Below are positions 17,801-25,843 of a stretch of DNA of 64,000 bases, piece after piece. Both the position numbers and the translations under genes were made by a program. How positions within the stretch are numbered: position 1 is the stretch's first letter; every line of letters starts with the position of its first letter. The stretch is from Photobacterium swingsii (GTDB lineage: Bacteria; Pseudomonadota; Gammaproteobacteria; Enterobacterales; Vibrionaceae), in assembly GCF_024346715.1 (NCBI RefSeq), contig NZ_AP024853.1, positions 1,488,001 to 1,552,000 of the forward strand, written 5' to 3'. The notes below the pieces were generated by a model. The model did no database searches, had not been told where the DNA came from, and saw only the letters and a list, made by a program, of their open reading frames with translations.

Positions 17801-17960
17801 ACTCTACAGCATCATAAAAGGATGTCTTTCCAAAACCATTTGGTGCATATATTGAGATAAAATCAGCAATATCATTATTTTTTATGGAAAAATCAAAAAC
17901 ACTATCTTCCATAAGGTCATAAGCTCGGAAAGCTTGAATTTCAACTTTTTTAATCTTCAT
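14829..17960 (-). CDS. lmuB: LmuB-type SMC-like ATPase of a Lamassu defence system
   Basis: 1043 aa. N-terminal Walker A 'YAPNGFGKTS' (residues ~38-47), about 850 residues of coiled coil broken near residue 528 by a zinc-hook-like 'CPLCKKNHG', then a C-terminal ATPase half with 'SSAQLNILSLSIFLAKAL' (signature-motif position), Walker B 'CIFIDDPIQAMD' and the switch 'ILSTHDENF'. This is the Rad50/SbcC-like architecture of LmuB, which senses foreign DNA ends or structures and licenses the effector in Lamassu systems. Its ATG overlaps the end of the 191-aa gene by 11 bp. Very AT-rich compared with core genes. Last gene of the four-gene operon. Confidence 0.9.
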   Translation of the reverse strand: MKIKKVEIQAFRAYDLMEDSVFDFSIKNNDIADFISIYAPNGFGKTSFYDAVEWGVTNNISRFLRREKENKLSAKAESKKSTLGKYIFRNKFSLKDTDTFVKLYTDSTEIENVFDHKKLRSTQRDTKFDSDATKKGTEYLLDVILSQDSIDSFLKEDDSFLRYTKFMDSFGDKEVDKKYRVIIDLIKINKSKISDCNKNLINLKKELKSDFDDEILTKINSAIKGFNKNNTKIPLISPSFTEKEDLEFSNALTERTKDIEFKITDLEKKQNLIESTFSNKSEFFDYSSNKEKIIKLESEIRELKNIDKLFGKKDELNTKIATSRKNLNDLEKNKVELEELYKIFSNFIEVKENIRKVNDKISTFKSKLEGKSFTLSEKIKTLSVEKTKQKSLDGELRSFQEKIENSSGLYQKLALEKTYSINIKNVIEKYKSIVELRDSRVSYQDEKIKNYNHSISLIKNDRYPDLFESDLESLKVKVDEIKSNNLHILNLKEELETLTIKINDNGELNKEIKQLIKLGSDIVSKNKLSNCPLCKKNHGDFSTLAKRISNNPLIDNSFNELIKNKSDLENELRIVKKNVSAIKNDVISCFESIINIESVELENRRYKLFKSRNKLLEKSKELILIEDRISALTIETNGLENDTYISQLLSEVKSIEAVIANSRADLNISLESIKTIEKEIALLKTEVDSSQEQLKFLQGNVHYLKVVNYIETVSTVEDFKQDHINDSIFKLMDRIQVCKDEILSLVKQEKIIEEEISDKPLSDFVSIINDKSKLFDNLINFNRHVEQFFSNNFDKDLVKLEITDLHKTLSDESDVIKRDVSVMQMKLIEIEKIKEYKENVIPFLKHQKNYSDYVKYLDEKKFLEEVVSEELKRERRKLSNHIHDNVRSFFHQDLINSLYSKIDPHPKYKKISFECDFSNDKPRLDVFISGESGNIVPTLYFSSAQLNILSLSIFLAKALNVKDDDKNPVNCIFIDDPIQAMDSINILSVIDLFRSIVVNMGKQIILSTHDENFYNLLQKKIPEDLFKSRYIELESFGKVKKEA

Positions 17961-18525
17961 TACTCACCTCGCCAACATTCGATTTTTCTCTCAACATTAA
18001 TAACAGTTTAAAATGTAAACTTTCAATTTCATTCTTATTGGATGTTTTTTCTGATTCAATTAATCCATATACTATGGATTCAGAAGAATATGATACATCT
18101 ACATCTTCAACATCCTTAATAACCAAATCATCATTAGTGATATATTTTGAAATAAGGCTCGATATTGAATCACCATCGAGGTTGGAATCGAACTTTCCTA
18201 GTACAATTTTACGACTAGAATACTTATCATGCTCAATTTTATATTTAACAGACGGTTTTACTGAGCTTTCACACAAATAAAATGAATATAGATTCCAACG
18301 TTCATAGTCATTTTCAAATGTAGAACTTAACTCCGCAGCTACAACACTATTCAAATTATCCCAATTTTTAACAAGTGTCGCTTCCTTTTTAAACTTATAG
18401 AAGACAATATAAAGACCATTTATGATCTGTATTTTTACAACCTGAGCATCTTCAAGATTATAGCTTGTTTTAAGATCTTCGCTTAACTCAACCTGAACAA
18501 CTTCATATGATATTTTTTGTTTCAT
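17950..18525 (-). CDS. lmuC: LmuC-type accessory protein of the Lamassu operon
   Basis: 191 aa (195 if the ATG at 18537 is used; the ATG at 18525 has a GGAT eight to ten nt upstream and is preferred weakly). No recognisable domain; alpha/beta N-terminal half and an acidic helical C-terminus ending 'SNVGEVSNED'. The call rests on position: a small protein encoded between the effector genes and the SMC gene, overlapping both (23 bp with the protease gene, 11 bp with lmuB), as LmuC is in Lamassu loci. LmuC forms a complex with LmuB and the effector in characterised systems. Confidence 0.7.
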   Translation of the reverse strand: MKQKISYEVVQVELSEDLKTSYNLEDAQVVKIQIINGLYIVFYKFKKEATLVKNWDNLNSVVAAELSSTFENDYERWNLYSFYLCESSVKPSVKYKIEHDKYSSRKIVLGKFDSNLDGDSISSLISKYITNDDLVIKDVEDVDVSYSSESIVYGLIESEKTSNKNEIESLHFKLLLMLREKSNVGEVSNED

Positions 18526-19786
18526 TTTTAATAACATCCGAAATATTAGACATCGTCACTTGTAAAAATGCGTCATCATTATTTATGATATTCTGCTGTA
18601 ATTGATAAATATGTTTTATCTTCAAATATTCAGCGGGTTCCGTTACAGTTGAGTTAATGGTCATTTTTCTTTTTGAAACCTGAGCTATATTTTCAACACC
18701 ACTAGGAGAATATTGTGTTTTAGTAGGCATATCATCAACAGAAGTCACAACAAAAATACTGCCACCTTTTTCTACATCCGATAAATCAGACAAGAATAGA
18801 GGCTTCATAACTTCAGCCCATTTTTTTTCAACTGTGCCAAAAAACAAACGGTTTTTTTTGTTAATTTCTTTTAAATCGATAATTTTAAGTTGTTCATTAG
18901 CATGAATCTGATTCAAAACTAATAACTCCAAGAAACCTACCCATAATTTTGTATTATAAATGCTATCATAAGATTCATTTTTAATTAAATATGCATTTTT
19001 ATATAATTCAATTATTTTTCCTGGACTGAACTCTTGGCATAAATCTGATGCAACACCCTGTAATTCACTTTTAATTAATTCTTTTGTGCTAATAGCTAAA
19101 TCTTCAAGCTGGTAAGTATCACCTATCAGCTCAAAAAATGAACTGATATATGCAGGATAAATTTTTTCTAATTCCCCAGGGAAGTGATCCACTATTTCAT
19201 CAAAAAATGACAATGGCATGAAGTCCACTCTACCTAGGATTTCATCATCATCTTGCGCCGACATTTTCTTTTGTATCCCTGCGATGAAATGAGAATCATT
19301 TATATACTTTAAAATTCCACCTCCGGACTGCCCGACAACCTCACTATGAGTAACAGATTTATTAATCTCACCTTCAACATAACCTAGATGTTTTTTAGTC
19401 AAGGCTGTTAGTTTATTTTTCCTAAAGCTATCATTGCCTTCACGAGATTTTGGATGGCCACACAAGTAATAGTCAGTTGGATTAACACAAGAATCACTTA
19501 TTCTTAAAAGTGGCAGAAGGCATTCAACTTTCTCAACTTTTATAATTGCCGCATCAATATCTTCATTTGGATGAAAAAATGGCTCACCAATGGCTGTTAA
19601 TGTTTCAATTTGAACAACATCATTTTCATCGAAAATCTGTCTTGTAATCTTGATATTAGTTACATCATCAAAATTATGCTTAGCTGTCAAAACATAAGTG
19701 TATTCTTCAGAGTAAGGTTGAAATAAACATCCACTACCATTTTGGACAAGAACTGTAAAATATCTAAATCTTTCTACATCACTCAT
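18503..19786 (-). CDS. trypsin-like serine protease effector of the Lamassu operon
   Basis: 427 aa. The N-terminal ~200 residues are a chymotrypsin-fold protease with the triad visible: H37 in 'LTAKHNF', D78 in 'EDIDAAIIKV', S154 in 'VGQSGGGIL'. No signal peptide, so it should act in the cytoplasm. The C-terminal ~230 residues are helical with no known domain and may hold the toxic specificity or bind LmuC/LmuB. The start overlaps the hydrolase stop by 4 bp (ATGA), implying coupled translation. A paired metallo-hydrolase and trypsin-like protease upstream of lmuC-lmuB matches the Lamassu hydrolase-protease subtype described in defence-system surveys. Targets are unknown. Confidence 0.85.
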   Translation of the reverse strand: MSDVERFRYFTVLVQNGSGCLFQPYSEEYTYVLTAKHNFDDVTNIKITRQIFDENDVVQIETLTAIGEPFFHPNEDIDAAIIKVEKVECLLPLLRISDSCVNPTDYYLCGHPKSREGNDSFRKNKLTALTKKHLGYVEGEINKSVTHSEVVGQSGGGILKYINDSHFIAGIQKKMSAQDDDEILGRVDFMPLSFFDEIVDHFPGELEKIYPAYISSFFELIGDTYQLEDLAISTKELIKSELQGVASDLCQEFSPGKIIELYKNAYLIKNESYDSIYNTKLWVGFLELLVLNQIHANEQLKIIDLKEINKKNRLFFGTVEKKWAEVMKPLFLSDLSDVEKGGSIFVVTSVDDMPTKTQYSPSGVENIAQVSKRKMTINSTVTEPAEYLKIKHIYQLQQNIINNDDAFLQVTMSNISDVIKNETKNII

Positions 19787-20832
19787 ACATCAAATTCACT
19801 ATCAATATAAATTGCCTTAAAATCGGGAAACTCTTGGTGATCCTCGTCACGAAAAATTTCCGTAGGTTTTTGTGCGTAGTTAAAATATATTTCTGCCGAT
19901 TTATTGTGATTTATGACTCTTGCAAGGCATTGTTTATGAGGTAACCTATGAATATCACCATTTGAACTAACTACATACTTATTTGTTTTTATAAGCTTTA
20001 ATAGCTCATATGATGTATTCGATTTACTTCCATGATGAGATAGTTTTAAGAATTCAGCCTCAAGTGGTATTTCATCTGAATAGCCAAGATTTTGTAAGCG
20101 TTTTTCAACCAACCTCGGATGAGCATCACCTAAGAAAACGAGATTTTTTCCATTCTGACTAAGGATAAAAGCTATAGAGCTGCCATTATGAATTGATTTA
20201 TCTTCCTTAAATGAATCTGAATCAATATGTTCTTTTAAACTTTTGTTATAGTCATCAGAAACGGATGTATTTAAATTAGGGTCTTCTTTCTCCCACTTGT
20301 GAAGTAGCGCTTTAAGCTTGTCTTCATCTGGAGAAAGAAAAGTAAAATTTAAACCAAATGCTTCAATTTCTTTTGACGTATCGATTAAAACCCTATCCCA
20401 CAACCCGTTTTCAGTGATATATTTCTCAAAAGTAGCCCCTTGTTTAATACTTGTGTTTAGGCTACTACTATCGTCCAAAGGTTGTAGGTTCTCTTCAATT
20501 TCATCAACATTAAACTGTTCGAATATTAAACGACCAGAATTAAACCAGACTTTCTTAACTTTATTTTTTGCTTCGGGATCTTTTGAAAACCAGTTCAAAA
20601 TTCCGCCGATATGATCATCATCAACATGCGTGAGAATTAACAAGTCAACACAATCAATTTTAGCTAGCTCTTTCTTTAAGCTTCCATCTTCTAATTTGCT
20701 TTTCTTATTTTTAAATTGATATGTGCTTGATGTCCCACCATCAATCAAAATATTTCTATTAATCTCATTATTATCAGTGAAATTAATTAAAATTGAGTCG
20801 CCATTTTTGGCTTCAAGAAACTTAACTTTCAT
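19783..20832 (-). CDS. metallo-beta-lactamase-fold hydrolase effector of the Lamassu operon
   Basis: 349 aa. Metallo-beta-lactamase fold of the ComEC/Rec2-like branch: 'GDSILI' near residue 11, 'IDGG' at 30-33, the metal motif 'THVDDDHIGG' (68-77; H69, D71, D73, H74), 'FLGDAHPR' in the second half and 'KLSHHGSKSNT'. The start at ATG 20830-20832 is preferred over an upstream GTG (20844) because family members begin with this 'MKVKFLEAKNGDS' pattern. First gene of the operon; its promoter should lie in 20833-21113. In Lamassu hydrolase-protease loci this protein accompanies the protease; whether it cleaves nucleic acid or a small molecule is not known. Confidence 0.85.
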   Translation of the reverse strand: MKVKFLEAKNGDSILINFTDNNEINRNILIDGGTSSTYQFKNKKSKLEDGSLKKELAKIDCVDLLILTHVDDDHIGGILNWFSKDPEAKNKVKKVWFNSGRLIFEQFNVDEIEENLQPLDDSSSLNTSIKQGATFEKYITENGLWDRVLIDTSKEIEAFGLNFTFLSPDEDKLKALLHKWEKEDPNLNTSVSDDYNKSLKEHIDSDSFKEDKSIHNGSSIAFILSQNGKNLVFLGDAHPRLVEKRLQNLGYSDEIPLEAEFLKLSHHGSKSNTSYELLKLIKTNKYVVSSNGDIHRLPHKQCLARVINHNKSAEIYFNYAQKPTEIFRDEDHQEFPDFKAIYIDSEFDV

Positions 20833-21651
20833 AGCGAGAAACACTCAGTTAGCCATTTGCGCTGTAAAAACAGGCAGCACACTAGTTACGCACTTAAAGT
20901 GCAACAAAACACCTAACGATCATACCATGTAACAAGCTATGACCACATAAAAACTATGTATATCAATAGGAAAGCTATAATAGAAAGACTTAGATCACAT
21001 ATCAGCGCGACAAAACAAGCTTCTTCACAACCTATCAAGCTCGTAGCTACCTCTGCTTTCCCATGAAATCTGTATAGTTTTCTCTACATGCTTTAACACT
21101 CTACAAAACCGAGAGGGTCAGGTCTTGCCTTTTGCCAATTATTATTTTTGTTAGGTGACTATTTGAATTCAGATTTCGGCCCCTAACGCATTATGGGGCA
21201 AAGATGAGCTAGAACAGGCCGACATGACTTGATGTTGGGAAAAAGCACCTTTGTAGTGGATTAGAAAAATTGGCTACATAGTTAGAGCTCTCGGCATGAG
21301 GAAAAGTAAGTCAAATTTCTGGGTTTGAAACTATGTTCAATCTTGCTCTGGCACACTTCGGGGCATAAACGTTTTAGAGTGGTAGCGCCAATGCGCTTCT
21401 ATCCCTCATAGACTCACTTAAAATCAAGGTAACGCGTATAGGCACAATTACCTTTCACGATCAATCTAAGCCCTTGACAATACGACAGAATATAATTACC
21501 GTAAATATGACTAAATTGCAGTCGGCTACCGAGTACGTTACTCACTTTTCCGCTCCCCTCTATTGCACGGGAGGTTTCAGCTGCAAATCCGGACACAGCT
21601 CCGGTTAATTCTATATGTGAAACCTAACTCCCATTTTTATTGGAGAAAACT
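20833..21651. other. 819-bp divergent intergenic region
   Basis: Separates the minus-strand Lamassu operon from the plus-strand viperin operon and must hold both promoters. It contains the right arm of the inverted repeat (21114-21132) and a TTGACA hexamer (21474-21479) without a well-spaced -10 box. Just upstream of 21652 is a GGAG ribosome site. An open frame on the minus strand at 21414-21596 shows no coding character. Confidence 0.45.
21114..21132. repeat. right arm of the inverted repeat flanking the Lamassu operon
   Basis: AGGGTCAGGTCTTGCC followed by TTT; pairs with the arm at 14684-14702. Similar 'GGTCAGGTCTTGC' termini are, from memory, seen near IS200-like/REP-associated transposases, but no transposase is present here. 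Confidence 0.5.
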
Positions 21652-23823
21652 ATGTGCAGGATAGATGCGCCATTTGGCAATCGCTCTCTTGATGAAAAAA
21701 AAGATCCCGTCGAACGTTTCGTACAAGCACTTGACGAATTTGAAGTTCAAGGCAATTTCCGAACGTTATTGATTAAACACTTTTCAGAAAACTGGATTGA
21801 TGTCTTTTATAATTCGTCACGTCTTGAAGAAGCGTTGACTACTGCTAATGAGCAGAGCTCTGAACCAGAAAAATGCGTAGCGCTTGCGTTTTACAAAAAT
21901 GTAAACATACGTTTTCGGTTACAACCATTTCTTGATGGCGATTCTTATAGAGAGTCATTACCCTTCAAGTTTTTGGCTGATGTAGCAAACACGTATTTTC
22001 CAACCTCTCCTTACTGCCTTTATAAGGCGGGGATAGAAAAACATCTTCCCTCATATGCTTGGTTTGTTCGAAATCACTATGGTGATGAGTTTTTTTTCAC
22101 CAAAGAGTTCTTTAGTGATGACACATTTAGCTCTCTAAATAAAAACGAGAGAATGCGCTTTCTTTGGGAGTGTTTCCACTTTATCGCACCACCTTTTGAC
22201 TGGTTAAAATATCGTACAGACGACTCGACCTTAGTTAATGGATTACTATCACTAGCTTCATCAAACGATGAGTCTAGCTCCCCTTGCGAACACGCTCAAT
22301 CAATCCAACTAGGCCTAGAATTCTTACGAGCATGGATCAAATATGATGCTGAAATGGGACGAATTTCTTTTGACTTATCTAGTTTTTTTTGGGGCACCTC
22401 ATGGGAACAGCTTGAGTCACTAATTTGGCAGAAAGACTTTGATGACGAAGAGGCCAAAAGCTCTCTAACTAACTGGTTCGACACCATAGAGCGAGATCTT
22501 AAGAAGGTTCTAATTCTTAATTTCAACGCAGGCAATGTTGAAGGTCTTGAAGGGAACGAGTGGGCTAACTACATAGACCGATATTTTAGTGATATCTACC
22601 ATCATATTCGGAGCGATATTGACTGGAAAACATACGACCACGATGAGTTTGATATTCGTCTGAAAAAAGAGCTCGAGGATTTATGTTCTCAGTTAACCCC
22701 TAAACAATTAGAGGCATGGATTAAATGGTCAATTCAGCAAGATTTTGACCGTATTTTGAGCAACAAACAAAGATTGCCAGAATTATCTAAAAGCTCTGAG
22801 AGATGGGTGTGCGAAACTTTCTTTGGTGTTTGGAAAGATCTTTTTTTAGCAAACCTGGATACGTTAGAAGCTAGCGAACAACTTCATGTTTTATCGGCTA
22901 CTTTTCCTGCAAGAAGGGGAGAGCCATCCGAATTTATCTGGAACTGTTCAGAATGGTGGCGTGGGCTGTTTAATCAGCTTCCAGAAACAGATGATTTTCC
23001 TAAAACATTAATCCCTGAATGGACGGTCACCGCCACTCGCTGTTTACAGGAGCAAAACCTACTTCCATATATTGATAAAAGCATAGGCATTTTAAGAAAA
23101 GAGGCAACCGGAGCATGTCAGCCGGAAGAGCAGAAAAGGCATGATGATCAGCTCAAGCAACTACTAGAAGGGCTTGAACGTTCACATCCTAACAAATCCT
23201 TTCGTCATCGACTGTTACTAATGCGCTCCTATGCTCTACCGCTAACTGATGAATCGATTTCTTTGGGAAGTCCATTGAACCAAAGTAATTTAACTCAATG
23301 GTATATTCCTTTATGTGATCTAGCTACTCGGCTGTTTGAGTTACACCTAGATGTTCAGTTGACCGAATCAGCTGAAAATCGTTTGAAAGCTTTGATGGAA
23401 CCTTATGTTACATGCACTAATTACTTAGCAGAGTTTTGCCTAAGCCGTTTACGCCTTCGTAAAGGTGAAAAAGCGAGAGAAAAACAATACATAGCCGAAC
23501 AAATAGTTGAGCAGTCTTCAGTTTGGCGGCAAGGGTACTTAAAGGCATTAACTGAGCTAGGGGTTGACCTTAACGGTAAAGTTCATAAGGCAGTGTATTT
23601 CATCAAACAGTCAGACCCAGATCCTGATGTACGTGCAATTGCAAGTGAATGTTACAAAGCAGTTCGCAGAAGAACAAAAAAGAACTCTACTATTCCTGAT
23701 TTGAAGCGGGGCATCATTGCAGCTGAGTGGTGGCTACTTATCTGCCAACGACAAAATCTTGGTATGGTAATCAATCATGATGACGCCCTCAAAACGAGAC
23801 GCAACTTAATGCGCAACCCATAA
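21652..23823 (+). CDS. 723-aa protein of unknown function upstream of the viperin gene
   Basis: Not recognised. ATG 21652-21654 with GGAG nine nt upstream is preferred over a TTG at 21640. The protein is soluble, rich in Trp, Phe, Glu and Leu, and looks all-helical; the region near residue 655 ('SDPDPDVRAIASECYKAVRRR') has the shape of a HEAT-type repeat helix pair. No signal peptide, Walker motif or nuclease motif is seen. It ends 124 bp before the viperin gene on the same strand with no terminator between, so it is probably part of that transcript. It could be a regulator, sensor or a separate defence protein. Confidence 0.75.
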   Translation: MCRIDAPFGNRSLDEKKDPVERFVQALDEFEVQGNFRTLLIKHFSENWIDVFYNSSRLEEALTTANEQSSEPEKCVALAFYKNVNIRFRLQPFLDGDSYRESLPFKFLADVANTYFPTSPYCLYKAGIEKHLPSYAWFVRNHYGDEFFFTKEFFSDDTFSSLNKNERMRFLWECFHFIAPPFDWLKYRTDDSTLVNGLLSLASSNDESSSPCEHAQSIQLGLEFLRAWIKYDAEMGRISFDLSSFFWGTSWEQLESLIWQKDFDDEEAKSSLTNWFDTIERDLKKVLILNFNAGNVEGLEGNEWANYIDRYFSDIYHHIRSDIDWKTYDHDEFDIRLKKELEDLCSQLTPKQLEAWIKWSIQQDFDRILSNKQRLPELSKSSERWVCETFFGVWKDLFLANLDTLEASEQLHVLSATFPARRGEPSEFIWNCSEWWRGLFNQLPETDDFPKTLIPEWTVTATRCLQEQNLLPYIDKSIGILRKEATGACQPEEQKRHDDQLKQLLEGLERSHPNKSFRHRLLLMRSYALPLTDESISLGSPLNQSNLTQWYIPLCDLATRLFELHLDVQLTESAENRLKALMEPYVTCTNYLAEFCLSRLRLRKGEKAREKQYIAEQIVEQSSVWRQGYLKALTELGVDLNGKVHKAVYFIKQSDPDPDVRAIASECYKAVRRRTKKNSTIPDLKRGIIAAEWWLLICQRQNLGMVINHDDALKTRRNLMRNP

Positions 23824-23870
23824 ACTACATTTAATTCATTAATCCAATCTTGGTGTACTGGAGCCCGATG

Positions 23871-23940
23871 CTCCTACTCTGACGCTTACCGTCCGCCATG
23901 TAAAAACTTTACGGCCTACAAGAGTAGGCCTGTCAAGGAG
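23871..23940 (+). promoter_or_regulatory. possible RNA switch in the viperin leader
   Basis: Two mutually exclusive pairings are visible: GGCCTAC (23913-23919) with GTAGGCC (23924-23930), or CCTACTCT (23873-23880) with AGAGTAGG (23921-23928). The latter region also carries CTCCT (23871-23875), complementary to the AGGAG ribosome site at 23936-23940. This could control viperin translation. Confidence 0.35.
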
Positions 23941-23947
23941 TATACGT

Positions 23948-24898
23948 ATGTCTTCAGAAAATCACCTTGTTGTTAACACTGCGACCGCTGGTCAGTTAAA
24001 TGAATTCGTAATCAACTGGCACATAACAGAGGCGTGCAACTACAACTGTACCTATTGCTTTGCTAAGTGGGGAAAACCCAATGAGCTTCATCGCTCATTG
24101 GGTGCAATTGAAAAACTGCTCGACAAACTAGCCAACTATTTCATTCATGGTAACCCAGAGATCAAAAGAATTCTTGGCTACCAAAGTGTACGTTTAAATT
24201 TCGCGGGTGGTGAGCCTATGATGCTAGGTAGCGCGTTCCCCACAGCCTTAGTAATGGCGAAACAAAAAGGATTCAAAACTTCAATTGTTACTAACGGCAG
24301 CTACCTGCTAAGAGGTCGTTTTCAGTTACCTCCTAACACTTTAGATATGGTTGGTATCAGCTTCGATAGTCAACAACATCCAGTAAGAAGAGAGTTAGGT
24401 CGTATTGATAGAAAAGGCAATTCATTTAACATAGATGAGCTTAAGCTCGCAGTTCAACATCTATCGCACACTCAAAAAGGCTTGAAGACCAAAATAAACA
24501 CTGTTGTAAATGCTCTAAATTGGGAAGAAGACTTTTCTCCGCTAATTTCCAGCCTATCGCTAGATAAATGGAAAGTCCTTCAACTTATGCCGACTGGTAG
24601 AACTGACTTTCTAATTTCGGATGAACAATTCACCAGTTTTGTTGAACGACATTTAGGTAAAGGCTTACCAATCTCAGCTGAATCAAATAATACAATGACT
24701 GAGTCATACTTGATGATTGATCCAAACGGACGTTTTTATCAAAACTCTAAAGGTATGTCTGATTATAGTTACAGTGAACGTATTACTGATGTGGGTGTAG
24801 AAACTGCGTTGAACCAAATAAGCTTCAATTGTCATCGTTTTATGTCTCGTTACTATGCTGAAAACTCATCCAACATTTGTGGTGAGGTGCTGGCATGA
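23948..24898 (+). CDS. prokaryotic viperin (pVip), radical SAM ddhNTP synthase
   Basis: 316 aa. Radical-SAM iron-sulfur motif CX3CX2C at C30, C34, C37 within 'NWHITEACNYNCTYCFAKW', followed by viperin-type blocks 'NFAGGEP' (~85-91), 'SIVTNGSYL', 'VGISFDSQ', 'KINTVVNALNW', 'KWKVLQLMPTG' and 'DVGVETAL' near the C-terminus. These match animal viperin closely ('VNWH', 'ISVDS', 'LNTVVNR', 'RWKVFQ'). Viperins dehydrate ribonucleoside triphosphates to 3'-deoxy-3',4'-didehydro nucleotides that terminate viral RNA chains; bacterial ones protect against phage. ATG with AAGGAG seven nt upstream. Overlaps the zinc-ribbon gene by 4 bp. No nucleotide kinase, a frequent pVip partner, is adjacent. Confidence 0.92.
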   Translation: MSSENHLVVNTATAGQLNEFVINWHITEACNYNCTYCFAKWGKPNELHRSLGAIEKLLDKLANYFIHGNPEIKRILGYQSVRLNFAGGEPMMLGSAFPTALVMAKQKGFKTSIVTNGSYLLRGRFQLPPNTLDMVGISFDSQQHPVRRELGRIDRKGNSFNIDELKLAVQHLSHTQKGLKTKINTVVNALNWEEDFSPLISSLSLDKWKVLQLMPTGRTDFLISDEQFTSFVERHLGKGLPISAESNNTMTESYLMIDPNGRFYQNSKGMSDYSYSERITDVGVETALNQISFNCHRFMSRYYAENSSNICGEVLA

Positions 24899-25251
24899 AA
24901 AGTGAAACATGCTTAGGGAAAGTATCCGGCAAACCGTTAAACTCTTATTATTCGGAATTTGAAGCACAAAGCGCTGCTGAATACTCCAAGAATGTTTATG
25001 ACAATGAGTTGGCACCGTATAAATGTCAAAGATGCGATTACTGGCATTTATCACCAAAATGTAGAATGACTCCCAGCCAAAAGTGTAGCAGATGTACATC
25101 AGCAATCGGGGAGTATAAGAATTCGTACCCGACAAGTAAGGAAGCTAGGCTCAGAGCTAGTATCATTTACGACGAAAAAGGCATTGAGTTAGAAGTTTAT
25201 AAGTGCAGGTATGGCAATGGTTGGCATCTAACTAAAACACGAAATTACTGA
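24895..25251 (+). CDS. duplicated zinc-ribbon protein coupled to viperin
   Basis: 118 aa, overlapping the viperin stop by 4 bp (ATGA), so translation is coupled. Two copies of one module are visible: 'CLGK...YYSEFEAQSAAEYS....LAPYKCQRCDYWHLSP' (about residues 6-54) and 'C..AIGEYKNSYPTSKEARLRASIIY....LEVYKCRYGNGWHLTK' (about 63-115). The ending 'YxCxxCxxWHLT' is a small zinc-ribbon type found in many phage and island proteins; the second copy keeps 'C' then 'GNGWHLT' with one Cys lost. It may act as a nucleic-acid-binding or regulatory partner; nothing more can be said. Confidence 0.75.
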   Translation: MKSETCLGKVSGKPLNSYYSEFEAQSAAEYSKNVYDNELAPYKCQRCDYWHLSPKCRMTPSQKCSRCTSAIGEYKNSYPTSKEARLRASIIYDEKGIELEVYKCRYGNGWHLTKTRNY

Positions 25252-25282
25252 CAACCTCGCTTAGGTAGCAGAACTGACTGAC

Positions 25283-25308
25283 AGAGGCTGAATCATCAGC
25301 CTCTTTTT
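25283..25308 (+). terminator. intrinsic terminator of the viperin operon
   Basis: Perfect 9-bp stem AGAGGCTGA (25283-25291) and TCAGCCTCT (25296-25304), 4-nt loop, T run to 25308, 32 bp after the zinc-ribbon stop. Confidence 0.85.
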
Positions 25309-25843
25309 AGTGGCCTTAACAAACTTTGGAGCAAAAATGAGTCAGATTGGATTGACCTATTATTACTCAGTGCTAACCCAATCTACGGCTTCGTCTAAGT
25401 TATCGCTATCATGAAAGGCTTCAATTTATCACCACTCGACCAGCTGCTCTTACTTGGTGAAGCTTTACCGGCTTATGTGTTTCCATATTGCTCAGCTTAG
25501 ACATTTAGCCTTTCCTGAATTTCTTGCTAACTTCTTTTTCTTTAGACTCAAAATGTGGGCAGGGTATCGAAGCCCATCTGGATGAAAATTGTACAGTCCT
25601 TGCTTTATCTTGCTGAAAATGATCAATTTTTTCAAAATAATTAAAATTATTTAAGTGCCTGTTTTAATGATATTTGTGTCAATATTAAAGCAATATCTCC
25701 TTGATTCACTTTAAAATATTTAGATAGAAAAAGCTTGAATTCTGTTTATGTTAGTACTAACATGACGGTAAGTGCTGATAATGCGCTTGAAATAAGCTAA
25801 CTCTGCGCCTATCTTCTCTGTGTTAATACAGAGAGGACTTTTC
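25309..25843. other. 535-bp non-coding stretch upstream of tnsA
   Basis: No gene is supported. AT-rich sequence at ~25620-25770 includes the palindrome AATAATTAAAATTATT and could hold the tns promoter. In Tn7 the transposon right end lies just upstream of tnsA, so an end with TnsB sites would be expected here; I could not identify one. Confidence 0.4.

Noticed and set aside
21414..21596. 60-aa minus-strand open frame upstream of the viperin operon
   Set aside because: No ribosome site, no recognisable composition, and it lies in the expected promoter region.
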